Source of the DNA: JAUNBN01 sp036645935
Lineage (GTDB): Bacteria; Bacillota; Clostridia; Oscillospirales; Ruminococcaceae
Direction: 5' to 3'
DNA length: 64,000 nucleotides
Assembly (NCBI GenBank): GCA_036645935.1
Contig: JAVXNE010000001.1
Location: 505,227-569,226, forward strand
Part shown: positions 7,293 to 14,388 of the stretch, piece after piece
Layout of the letters: every line of letters starts with the position of its first letter
Position numbering within the stretch: the stretch's first letter is position 1
The notes under the pieces: model-generated
Seen by the model: only the letters and a program-made list of their open reading frames with translations
Told to the model about the DNA's origin: nothing
Database searches by the model: none
Made by a program: the position numbers and the translations under genes

Positions 7293-8057
7293 TCACAGAA
7301 ATAGTTCATTGTGTTTATATTTTCCACAAGTCTTCTTCATCTTTTGGGCTCCAACGGCTAATAGCAGTTGATTTACGGTACGTGCTTTGCTGGGGCAAAT
7401 ACTGATACAACGCATGCAAGAAATACATTTTGTGCGATCTGTTTCGTTAGGGGCAGTTACGGGAATGGCTTCGACAGGACAATTAACTGCACATAAACCG
7501 CATTGTGTGCAGTTTCTTCCAGCCGCAGGCTTCATAGGAACACCGTTGTATTGCCGATAAGGGAACTTTCCGGGTAATACAAGATCCTCCGCAACATCAT
7601 TGTTTCGTAGTTTTTCCGAAATTTTTGGTGCAAAGCTTTTCAGTTCTTCAATATCCGTTTCATCTGGACGCGCTGCGGCAAATTTGCGCATAATTGAATG
7701 TTCGGCAATGGCTGCTACTCCGGCAACACAACGAAAATCCATAGCAAGCAGAGTATCTTTCAGTTCAAGTAAAGTATCCTCATAAGCACGATTTCCATAT
7801 ACAGAAATTAAGATTGCTCTCGCCTGACCGCCTCTCAACTGTCTTAGCCTTGAGACTGCCACCGCTGGTACGCGTCCACCATAAGATGGAACGGCAATGA
7901 TACAAACATCATCTGAGCAAAAAGAAAACGCACTAAAATCCGTCTTTGAATTTGTCAAATCAACTTGAATAACGTCAGAACCAATTGCTGCTGCAAACAC
8001 GTTCGCTACTTTTAGCGTTCCGCCCGTAGGGCTAAATACAATTTCATAAGTTTTCAT
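7293..8057 (-). CDS. EFR1-family flavodoxin/ferredoxin protein
   Basis: 254 residues. Start at 8057 (MKTYEIVFS) chosen for AAAGGAGG upstream. N-terminal flavodoxin-type half begins with the FMN phosphate loop FSPTGGTLKVA; the C-terminal half has two 4Fe-4S motifs, CTQCGLCAVNCPVEAIP and CISCMRCISICPSKAR. This layout (flavodoxin then 2[4Fe-4S]) is the EFR1 family of Clostridia, thought to be an electron carrier. It follows the ArsR-like regulator by 43 nt and is probably its target. Isolated between repeat copies A and B, suggesting acquisition as a unit. Confidence 0.85.
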   Translation of the reverse strand: MKTYEIVFSPTGGTLKVANVFAAAIGSDVIQVDLTNSKTDFSAFSFCSDDVCIIAVPSYGGRVPAVAVSRLRQLRGGQARAILISVYGNRAYEDTLLELKDTLLAMDFRCVAGVAAIAEHSIMRKFAAARPDETDIEELKSFAPKISEKLRNNDVAEDLVLPGKFPYRQYNGVPMKPAAGRNCTQCGLCAVNCPVEAIPVTAPNETDRTKCISCMRCISICPSKARTVNQLLLAVGAQKMKKTCGKYKHNELFL

Positions 8058-8100
8058 TTCAGAACCTCCTTTGTGTTGTGAAGCGGACAAAATTCATCAT

Positions 8101-8439
8101 TTAAACAGCAGCTTGCCAAAATTCAGCAACAGTTTTTAGACTGCTACTTTCAGCATAAAGATAATAAAATTTCTTTGTACCGTCTTGCCGAACATTGATG
8201 ACGCCCGCTTCTCGCAAAACTTTGAGATGGTGAGAAACCGCCGTACGCGAAATGTTAGTGTTGCTTTGTATTTCGCCAACTCTCAATCCGCCGTTCGCGC
8301 AGTTTTGAATTAGAACTCGAATAATTAGTTGACGATTTTCGTCAACGACCGCAGATAAAACTGGGCGGCAAAGATTATATCTCCCAAAAAGATTTTCTTG
8401 CCAATTACAAGAATCATGTTTTTTGTCGTAAAATCTCTC
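8101..8439 (-). CDS. ArsR-family regulator, start unresolved
   Basis: Open frame of 112 codons with a clear winged-helix core: ENRQLIIRVLIQNC, then VGEIQSNTNISRTAVSHHLKVLREAG and a wing VRQDGTKKFYYL. No ATG, GTG or TTG lies in frame between the upstream TAA (8440-8442) and the homologous N-terminus; the first usable codon (TTG at 8286) would remove the first helices. An ATG does occur at the expected place but in another phase. The stop at 8101 is followed in frame by MMNFVRF..., hinting at an earlier, longer C-terminus. Either a non-standard start or early decay. Likely controls the EFR1 gene. Confidence 0.55.
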   Translation of the reverse strand, partial: ERFYDKKHDSCNWQENLFGRYNLCRPVLSAVVDENRQLIIRVLIQNCANGGLRVGEIQSNTNISRTAVSHHLKVLREAGVINVRQDGTKKFYYLYAESSSLKTVAEFWQAAV

Positions 8440-8579
8440 TTAGCAATGCTCAATATACGTTGGTCATTATAGCATCATACTTTATTGCTATCAACATTGG
8501 TAACGCAAATCGAGCTTATTGCTTTACAACATGTGCTTTATAGCCGATCTGATAAGTGGTAAATTTTTATTCACCGGCC

Positions 8580-8617
8580 TTATGCAGGTATTGTCTGGAC
8601 TATTTGGGGGGATATAG
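8580..8617 (+). repeat. boundary repeat copy B
   Basis: TTATGCAGGTATTGTCTGGA, CTATTTGG and GATATAG. Shares its left half with copy C (11041) and its right half with copy A (7101). Lies between the EFR1 and arsenic operons. Confidence 0.65.
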
Positions 8618-8626
8618 CGGGAATCG

Positions 8627-8655
8627 AAAGAGACTGACCAATGCCAGCCTCTTTT
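8627..8655 (-). terminator. hairpin ending the arsenic operon
   Basis: AAAGAG-a-CTG (8627-8636) pairs with CAG-c-CTCTTT (8645-8654); read leftwards the stem ends CTCTTTCGATT. A weak T-run, but the place 2 nt after the arsC remnant fits a terminator. Confidence 0.5.
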
Positions 8656-8656
8656 C

Positions 8657-9060
8657 TTACAGCTTGTTGTTAATCATGCATTCTCGCAATTTTCGAGCTT
8701 CGAGTAAATATCTTTGATCGCACATTGAAACGCATCATCACTTTTGCCGGTTGGGTCATCCAACCCACAATCTTCTCTGTGACGGCATGGCAAGAAGAAT
8801 GGGGGGCACATTGCAGCCCATTGTGACCACAACAACAGGCGGAATGTCACAAAGCAGCTTGCTGTGTTGGGTTTGCTCCCATGTCGATACCGCAGAGCTG
8901 CTTCATAAGGAGCACAGCATCTTGATTGATTTGCGTCTTTATTTCTGCGCCTGCAGAATAGCTTTCAAACACATCGGAAGCAAAGTATCTGCCTAAGCTT
9001 TCCGTAATTTTGACTGCGGCATGAGTTGTGGACGCAGATAAAGGCTACTGGGGATTTCAT
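8657..9060 (-). pseudogene. arsC: arsenate reductase remnant, frameshifted
   Basis: Thioredoxin-coupled (low-molecular-weight phosphatase type) arsenate reductase in pieces. ATG at 9060 begins MKSPVAFICVHNSCRSQ, with the catalytic P-loop CX5R. The frame then shifts to GRYFASDVFESYSAG and INQDA..LMKQL, shifts again to DIPPVVVVTMGCNV, and again to FFLPCRHRED.GLDDPTGK; a last shift leads to LRECMINNKL and TAA at 8657-8659. At least four lesions in 135 codons mean no functional enzyme. It directly follows the thioredoxin-like gene (4 nt), completing an ars operon arsR / arsP-trx-arsC. Confidence 0.85.
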
Positions 9061-9064
9061 GTCA

Positions 9065-9481
9065 TTAGCCCCTTGCTTTTTTTAAAATGGAAATCACTTC
9101 GTCTTTTTTGAGCACCTTGCCAAAGGAAACCACTTTGCCGTCCACCACAAGGGCGGGCGTTGTCATCACACCATAGGCGGCGATTTGCACAAAGTCCGTC
9201 ACATGATCGATATAGCTGTCCATCTGGAGCTCTTTGAGTGCTTCTATGGCAGCTGTTTCCAGTGCCCTGCACTTGGCACAGCCGGACCCCAGCACTTTCA
9301 CCTTTGCACCGCTGACCTCAGCTTTCTCTGCCTCTTCCATAGTTTCTGCGTTGCAGTTTTCACTACAGCAGCAGGCAGATTCTTCTGCTTTCTTTGCCGC
9401 GATTTCAGATGGCTTGCACATGCCACCGCAATCACACTGCACCAATTCTTCCTTTTTCTTGCCAAAGCCGAACAATGCCAT
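9065..9481 (-). CDS. Cys-rich thioredoxin-fold protein of the ars operon
   Basis: 138 residues. The C-terminal 80 residues are a small thioredoxin/glutaredoxin fold (redox-active disulfide protein 2 type) with GSGCAKC (Cys68/Cys71) and the cis-Pro segment MTTPALVVDGKVVSFG. The N-terminal extension is packed with cysteines (16, 18, 22, 37, 38, 39, 43), well placed to bind arsenite or another thiophilic metal. Start ATG with AGGAGG upstream. Cotranscribed with the permease (23 nt). A role in delivering or reducing thiol-bound arsenic for the permease is plausible but inferred. Confidence 0.85.
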   Translation of the reverse strand: MALFGFGKKKEELVQCDCGGMCKPSEIAAKKAEESACCCSENCNAETMEEAEKAEVSGAKVKVLGSGCAKCRALETAAIEALKELQMDSYIDHVTDFVQIAAYGVMTTPALVVDGKVVSFGKVLKKDEVISILKKARG

Positions 9482-9504
9482 AATTCATTCCTCCTAAAAT
9501 TTTG

Positions 9505-10518
9505 TTAGACCAATAGATACTGAAAAACATTAAATAGGTATCCCACAATGATAATGCCAATAGTGCAAATGGTGACGAACAGCACCAGCAGTTTTGGCTT
9601 TACCGCTTTGCGCAGCATGATGATGGAGGGCAGGGACAATGTGGTCACCGCCATCATAAAGGAGAGTACCGTTCCCAGCTGTGCGCCCTTAAAGAGCAGT
9701 GCTTCTGCAACCGGAATCGTGCCGAAAATATCGGCATACATGGGAACTCCCAGCAGTGTGGCAAGCACAACGCCAAACGGATTGTTGCTGCCCAAAACTG
9801 CCTCTATCCAGCTTTCGGGAATCCAGTTGTGAATGACTGCGCCGATGCCCACACCCACAAGAATATATAGCAGCACTTTTTTGAAGGTGGATACAACTTG
9901 ATCCTTGGCGAAAATAACACGTTCCTTTTTTGTGAGGTCGGGTGACTCAATGTCCACACTGCTTGCCGATTTAATGAAATCCTCAACATGGTTTTCCATA
10001 TGCAGCTTTTCAATCAGCGTACCGCCAACAACCGCAATCACAAGCCCCACCACCACATAGGTAATGGCGACCTTGCCACCGAAAATGCTCATCAGCAGTA
10101 CAAGAGATCCGAGGTCTACCATTGGAGAGGAAATCAGAAAAGAAAAAGTAACCCCCAAAGGTAAACCGGCACTGGTAAAACCAATGAACAGCGGTATGGA
10201 TGAGCAGGAGCAAAACGGTGTTACTGTACCCAGCAATGCGGCCATGATATTTGCCCACACACCATGAAACCGCCCCATAATTTTACGACTTCGCTCCGGT
10301 GGAAAATAGCTTTGAATGTAGGAGATGATAAAAATCAAAATGCAGAGTAGCGCCGTGATTTTCACCACATCATAAAAAAAGAACTGAATACTGCCGCCAA
10401 TTCGATTGGAAACATCCAGCCCCATCGCCGACAGTAAATTGCCAATTAACACATTAAGCCACTTCATACCAAGCACTTGGTCCCCAAAGAACAGCCATAT
10501 GTTTTTAAAAGTTTCCAT
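9505..10518 (-). CDS. arsP: ArsP-type permease
   Basis: 337 residues, about eight membrane helices. ATG at 10518 (METFKNIW) preferred over the TTG eight codons upstream. The cysteine motif TPFCSCSSIP (Cys103, Cys105) followed by LFIGFTSAGLPLGVTFSFL is the signature of the DUF318/ArsP family, which exports trivalent organoarsenicals; a second conserved block is AKDQVVSTFKKVLLYILVGVGIGA. Sits between arsR and a thioredoxin-like gene, the usual ars context. It has its own promoter region carrying an ArsR-type operator (10557-10572). Inner membrane. Substrate specificity not provable here. Confidence 0.85.
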   Translation of the reverse strand: METFKNIWLFFGDQVLGMKWLNVLIGNLLSAMGLDVSNRIGGSIQFFFYDVVKITALLCILIFIISYIQSYFPPERSRKIMGRFHGVWANIMAALLGTVTPFCSCSSIPLFIGFTSAGLPLGVTFSFLISSPMVDLGSLVLLMSIFGGKVAITYVVVGLVIAVVGGTLIEKLHMENHVEDFIKSASSVDIESPDLTKKERVIFAKDQVVSTFKKVLLYILVGVGIGAVIHNWIPESWIEAVLGSNNPFGVVLATLLGVPMYADIFGTIPVAEALLFKGAQLGTVLSFMMAVTTLSLPSIIMLRKAVKPKLLVLFVTICTIGIIIVGYLFNVFQYLLV

Positions 10519-10556
10519 AATGGAACTGACCTCTCTCTCCAAAATTGCATAGTCAT

Positions 10557-10572
10557 ATCAAAAAAACTTGAT
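10557..10572 (-). promoter_or_regulatory. ArsR operator 2, in front of arsP
   Basis: ATCAAAAAAACTTGAT, an ATCAA-N6-TTGAT dyad, followed by GCATTAT exactly as in operator 1 (10943-10958). Read leftwards, CATAAT just upstream of the dyad can serve as -10. Confidence 0.75.
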
Positions 10573-10586
10573 GCATTATGCCGAAT

Positions 10587-10614
10587 AAAAGCCATCTCTC
10601 AGCAGATGGCTTTT
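10587..10614 (-). terminator. arsR terminator containing the arsR stop
   Basis: Perfect 11-bp stem AAAAGCCATCT / AGATGGCTTTT with a 6-nt loop. The arsR TAA (10613-10615) overlaps the stem base, so arsR ends inside its own terminator and arsP must rely on its own promoter. Confidence 0.85.
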
Positions 10615-10942
10615 ATCGGCTGCAAAAGCTTGCGTTTTTCACGGTTGCATTTGGAGTCGTAATCGCTTGGAGCAAAAGCAGGGCTTCCTCGCTGCCTTGT
10701 TCGCTGATTTTATAATGAATCCATTTGCCCTCCTGCCGGCTTTCTACAATGCCGGATTCACACAAAATTTTCATGTGATAGGACAGGGAGGACTGACCGA
10801 TATCCATTTGTTCAATCAAAACGCAGGCGCACCGCTCGCCGCTGCGCAGCAATTCTAAAACAGCCAACCGCTTTTCGTCGCAAAAAGCCTTAAAGATCTT
10901 GGCGTTTTTCTCCGGGTTCAGTTCCAACACATATCGCCTCAC
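10613..10942 (-). CDS. arsR: ArsR-family arsenic-responsive repressor
   Basis: 109 residues from a GTG start that directly abuts its operator. Winged-helix: AFCDEKRLAVLELL, then the metal-sensing segment SGERCACVLIEQM with Cys38-x-Cys40 where E. coli-type ArsR has CVC, then the recognition helix GQSSLSYHMKILCESGIV and wing SRQEGKWIHYKI. Binds the ATCAA-N6-TTGAT dyads at 10943 and 10557 and releases on binding As(III)/Sb(III). First gene of the arsenic unit, separated from arsP by a terminator. Confidence 0.9.
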   Translation of the reverse strand: MRRYVLELNPEKNAKIFKAFCDEKRLAVLELLRSGERCACVLIEQMDIGQSSLSYHMKILCESGIVESRQEGKWIHYKISEQGSEEALLLLQAITTPNATVKNASFCSR

Positions 10943-10958
10943 ATCAAAATTTCTTGAT
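10943..10958 (-). promoter_or_regulatory. ArsR operator 1, at the arsR start
   Basis: ATCAAAATTTCTTGAT; the dyad touches the GTG start codon and lies just after a TATAAT -10 (about 10961-10966 region read leftwards), so bound ArsR would block initiation. Followed by GCATTAT, shared with operator 2. Confidence 0.8.
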
Positions 10959-11040
10959 GCATTATAGTATATGCGTCAAATCAAAAAATGTCAATATAAA
11001 AGTTGCAGTTCGGTTAAAAACAAAAATCCGTCCTCCGACT

Positions 11041-11078
11041 TTATGCAAGGATTGACTGGACTATTTGAAGGATGCAGG
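11041..11078 (+). repeat. boundary repeat copy C
   Basis: TTATGCAAGGATTGACTGGA then CTATTTG and GGAT..AG. Matches copy B at about 25 of the first 28 positions. Lies between the arsenic operon and the ABC operon. Confidence 0.65.
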
Positions 11079-11146
11079 CGCAAGAAGATCCGCTGATCAA
11101 GAAAAGATACAATGACTCAATATTATATTTAGCGAGAGTTTCTCGG

Positions 11147-11860
11147 CTATAAAAGTCTTTTCTTGAATCGTCCATACAGATCCCGGATCATAAGGCAAGA
11201 AGAGAAAACAGCCGGAAGGAAGTAGAGGTAGTTTTGTGTAATGCATAATTCCGCCATCCAAAAGCTTGGAAAAACGCCAAACAGATAGCGAACCGGGCTT
11301 GCAACGAAGTAAGCCACAGGAATGCCGATCAGCAGCAGACCACAAAGCTTGACCAGCGCCATACCCTCCATTTTGTTTTTCGCGAATGACACAACAAGCA
11401 GCGAGATGAGAACTGCAGTCAATCCGCCGCTGACAGACAATAAAATGATCATCGCAAAGTCAATATTTAAAATAGAAAAAATGCACAGCAATGCTGCGTT
11501 GTACACCAATGCAATCAGTGCCGGTATGCCGATTCTGGACAAAAGATAGCCGCGTTTCCCGATGGGCGTAACGGCATAATACTTTGCCACACCGCAGTCT
11601 AATTCCTCAAGGATCACCAGTACGCCTGCAAAGCAGAATAAAAGTGGAGTCATTATAGCAAGCAGCAAATCAAAAATGATGTAATAAGGGGCAAGCATCT
11701 GCACTGCGCCAAACCGCCCGCAAAGCAGGCGTTCCAATACCGGTATTAGGAAGCGAAACGCAGCGCCCATCAGGATGGGTCCGGCAACACACGCCGCCAT
11801 CATAAAATCATGAGTAATTTCGGTTAAAAACGGCCTCATTGCACGAAGCACCTGTTTCAC
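11147..11860 (-). CDS. ABC-2 type exporter permease, second subunit
   Basis: 237 residues with about six membrane helices. GTG at 11860 is chosen: it overlaps the stop of the preceding permease (GTGA) and has a GGGGGG ribosome site; the open frame upstream is only the shadow of the neighbour. Segment IFDLLLAIMTPLLFCFAGVLVILEELDCGVAKYYAVTPI is typical of ABC-2 export permeases (ATPase-contact helix E.d.G..kYl..sPi). Forms a heterodimer with 11857-12543. Last gene of the TetR-ABC operon. Confidence 0.75.
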   Translation of the reverse strand: MKQVLRAMRPFLTEITHDFMMAACVAGPILMGAAFRFLIPVLERLLCGRFGAVQMLAPYYIIFDLLLAIMTPLLFCFAGVLVILEELDCGVAKYYAVTPIGKRGYLLSRIGIPALIALVYNAALLCIFSILNIDFAMIILLSVSGGLTAVLISLLVVSFAKNKMEGMALVKLCGLLLIGIPVAYFVASPVRYLFGVFPSFWMAELCITQNYLYFLPAVFSSCLMIRDLYGRFKKRLL

Positions 11861-12543
11861 AGCTTTACACCCCCCATCGCACAAAAGGATCTCACAACCG
11901 CCTTTTTGCATAAAAGATATGCGGGCACAATCCAAAGCATAAGAGACATCGCCGACAAATACCAATGGTTTGTGTCCCCGCAAATCAGACGAATTGCGGG
12001 GACACCCGGGTGGAGGAGCCAAAGCTCCGATTTCAGCACACCAAACAAAAACAACAGTGCCGGCACGCAGATGAAAATTTCAAAGGGAACCGTGGCAATC
12101 ATAAAACCGCTGAGCGTTTTGATATTAGAACCCACCATCAAGCCGCACAGGGAAAACAAAACGGAGGAGAGAGCAACGCCCAGCAATGCTAAAACTGTGT
12201 TTTTAATTCCGGCAAAAAAGCAGAGAACTGCCCCGACCATGATACCAACTACCATTAGCGGCAACACTTTTCCAAAAATATATTCCGAAATTTTAATGGG
12301 TGCCACAGCCAGGGAGGATTCTATCCGCTGACTTTTTTCAAAAAGTACCATAGCTCCCATGAAGAACAGTCCCATAGCGGCAGGGTCAGTGAAAACCAAA
12401 ACGGCTGCTGTTGCTTCCTTCGCAGAACTCGGAATGGCTGCCAGCAGGCATAAATAAATCGCCGTGAAAATGCAATACAGCTGGATAATCCCGTATTTGT
12501 ACAGGAGACGTGCTTCACCGCAAATTAAGGCACGCAATCTCAT
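11857..12543 (-). CDS. ABC-2 type exporter permease, first subunit
   Basis: 228 residues, six predicted helices. ATG at 12543 overlaps the ATPase stop (ATGA). FEKSQRIESSLAVAPIKISEYIFGKVL is the cytoplasmic coupling segment seen in ABC-2 permeases such as the fluoroquinolone-export group. Partners with the 11147-11860 subunit and the 12540-13388 ATPase. Substrate unknown; efflux of a drug or peptide is the usual role of TetR-linked ABC exporters. Confidence 0.75.
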   Translation of the reverse strand: MRLRALICGEARLLYKYGIIQLYCIFTAIYLCLLAAIPSSAKEATAAVLVFTDPAAMGLFFMGAMVLFEKSQRIESSLAVAPIKISEYIFGKVLPLMVVGIMVGAVLCFFAGIKNTVLALLGVALSSVLFSLCGLMVGSNIKTLSGFMIATVPFEIFICVPALLFLFGVLKSELWLLHPGVPAIRLICGDTNHWYLSAMSLMLWIVPAYLLCKKAVVRSFCAMGGVKL

Positions 12544-13388
12544 GACAGCCGCCTCCCTGTAACATCCATAAAAATATCACCAAGGCTTGGCTCAGAGGAA
12601 TGAATGGTGAGCAAACGGTTTTGAGCCAGCAGCGTTTTGAGCAGTTCCTCCTCTGCTGTGGCGTCCAAAAAACACTCTGCCTGCTTCTCTCCACCGTTTT
12701 CCATGTAGGCATAGCGCAGCTTTTTTGCACCCTTTTGCATAATCAGCGCGTGGGGCATATCCATTGCCTTGATTTCACCATCCACGATAAAGGCAACCCT
12801 GTCGCAAAGCTCTGCTGCATCCTCCATGTTGTGGGTGGTCAGAATAATGGTCGAGCCAAGTGCCTTTTGCTGCAAAATCATGTTCTTTACCTGCCTTGCG
12901 TTAGAAGGGTCAAGACCGCTGGTAGGTTCGTCCAGAAACAGGATTTTAGGCTTATGTACCAATGCCTTAATAAAGTTGAGGCGGCTTTTCATCCCTTTGG
13001 AAAAGTCAGACACCTTCTTATCTGCGTCTCTCAGCAGACCCACGGCAGACAAAAGCTCCGCTGTTTCACATTTCTCTCCGGAATAAAGAGAAGCGAAAAA
13101 ATCAAGATTCTGCCTTGCAGTCAGCTTTTCGTACAGGCTGGGGTATTCAAAGTCGACGCCGATGCGCTCATAAAAGCTGTTGTCGTGTCGTTTTACCTCC
13201 ACACCGTCTATGACCACGCTGCCGTCATAGGTGGGAAGCATCCCAATCAGTATTTTTTGAATGGTGCTTTTCCCTGCGCCCGAAGGCCCCAAAAAGCCGA
13301 AGATTTCTCCATCAGTTACAGAAAAATTGATGGAGCGAATAAACGGCTCCTCCGTATAGCTGAAGCACAAATTAGATAGTTCAATCAT
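12540..13388 (-). CDS. ABC exporter ATP-binding protein
   Basis: 282 residues. ATG at 13388 (MIELSNLCFSY) overlaps the TetR stop by 8 nt. Walker A GPSGAGKST (about 35-43), a variant signature FSKGMKSRL in place of LSGGQ, Walker B ILFLDEPTSGLD, and switch histidine TTHNMEDA. The variant signature and length match ABC-2 drug-exporter ATPases. Cytoplasmic, powers the two permeases encoded directly downstream. Confidence 0.9.
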   Translation of the reverse strand: MIELSNLCFSYTEEPFIRSINFSVTDGEIFGFLGPSGAGKSTIQKILIGMLPTYDGSVVIDGVEVKRHDNSFYERIGVDFEYPSLYEKLTARQNLDFFASLYSGEKCETAELLSAVGLLRDADKKVSDFSKGMKSRLNFIKALVHKPKILFLDEPTSGLDPSNARQVKNMILQQKALGSTIILTTHNMEDAAELCDRVAFIVDGEIKAMDMPHALIMQKGAKKLRYAYMENGGEKQAECFLDATAEEELLKTLLAQNRLLTIHSSEPSLGDIFMDVTGRRLS

Positions 13389-13980
13389 TTGGATCCTCCC
13401 ACATTTCCAGCACAAGCCCCCGAATCAGCATCCTTAATGCCCGGTCATAGCCCTCGCCGATTTCCCGCTGATAAGCGGCCGTAAAGAAAACCGCCCGGAA
13501 TGCAGCGGAATAATCCGCCACTCGCTCAGGGCACATAGCCGGGAACAGTTCGCCAAACACAGCGAGAAATTCATCGTCCTTAGCAATGTGCTCTGCAGCC
13601 ACCTCATCGGGCAGCTTGCGCATCAAAATATCCAGTTCTCCGCTGACCATGAGGGGCAAAATACCCATATTGAAGCCGATTTGAAAAAAATCGTACAGCA
13701 ATTGGGTCAGTGACTCCACCGTGACGGTTGGTTTTATTTCGGCAAGCTTTGCAGAGAGCTGGCAATGGATCTTCTCTTCCTTTTCCATCAAGGCATCATA
13801 CAAAAGCATTTCTTTTGATGGGTAAAACAGGTAGAAGGTGCCCTTTGGAATTCGCACCTTTGCAACCAGATCATCCACTGTGGTTTTCTTCACGCCTTTA
13901 TTCCGCATGGATTCCATCGCTGCACACCGAAGCTCAGCGGCGATTGCCGTTCGCTCTTTCTCTGTGTAAGCTTTTGGCAT
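13381..13980 (-). CDS. TetR/AcrR-family regulator
   Basis: 199 residues. ATG at 13980 (MPKAYTEKERTAI) has GGAGGG 5 nt upstream; an open frame 11 codons longer lacks one. N-terminal helix-turn-helix KGVKKTTVDDLVAKVRIPKGTFYLFYPSKEML is the classic TetR form. C-terminal ligand domain unrecognised. It heads the ABC operon and probably represses it through the dyad at 14000-14023. Confidence 0.9.
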   Translation of the reverse strand: MPKAYTEKERTAIAAELRCAAMESMRNKGVKKTTVDDLVAKVRIPKGTFYLFYPSKEMLLYDALMEKEEKIHCQLSAKLAEIKPTVTVESLTQLLYDFFQIGFNMGILPLMVSGELDILMRKLPDEVAAEHIAKDDEFLAVFGELFPAMCPERVADYSAAFRAVFFTAAYQREIGEGYDRALRMLIRGLVLEMWEDPND

Positions 13981-13999
13981 AGCACCCTCCGAATATATT

Positions 14000-14023
14000 T
14001 GACCAATTTTCACTTTATGGTCA
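14000..14023 (-). promoter_or_regulatory. TetR operator candidate
   Basis: TGACCA at 14000-14005 and TGGTCA at 14018-14023 form a 6-bp perfect dyad with a 12-bp centre, 20 nt upstream of the TetR start. Confidence 0.6.
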
Positions 14024-14100
14024 TTTTACTGTAAAATATTACCTTCTGTCAACTGTCGGGTCGCAATAATTTTTTATAGCATTCAAGGGGAACACTGTCT

Positions 14101-14124
14101 TTATGCAAGTATTCCTGTCCATAC
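14101..14124 (+). repeat. boundary repeat copy D (weak, partial)
   Basis: TTATGCAAGTATT matches the left half of copies B and C, followed by CTGTCCATAC in place of CTGGACTA. It lies upstream of the TetR-ABC operon. Only the left half is convincing. Confidence 0.35.
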
Positions 14125-14336
14125 ATAGGCGCGGGCTGTTCGGTTCAGGCAAGCTTGTGCGGGCATATATAAAACAGAAACCAGCACGCTTCAGTCGGGA
14201 ATATTCATTTTTCTCGTGAAGTGCCCACACTGTGTAATTTTCACAAACTTGAAGTCAGCCGTGGATTTCGATATATTTCGCAGCACTTGAGATTCTGTCA
14301 AAACTTGCAGGTTTTGTTTGTCCTGTTCGCTTAAAG

Positions 14337-14373
14337 CCGAAAGAACCCCTGCCATTGTCAGGGGTTCTTTCGG
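14337..14373 (-). terminator. strong hairpin after the dehydrogenase gene
   Basis: Perfect 15-bp stem CCGAAAGAACCCCTG / CAGGGGTTCTTTCGG with a 7-nt loop, 16 nt past the stop at 14389. The leftward T-run is short (CTTTAA), so termination may be partial. Confidence 0.7.
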
Positions 14374-14388
14374 TCTGGAATTGTAATC

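Noticed and set aside
8751..8996. 81-codon plus-strand frame
   Set aside because: It is the complement of the arsC remnant on the minus strand, which explains the sequence better.
14337..14373. Long 15-bp hairpin as a riboswitch or attenuator
   Set aside because: It lies after the stop codon of the dehydrogenase gene and is a simple stem, best read as a 3' terminator or stability stem.
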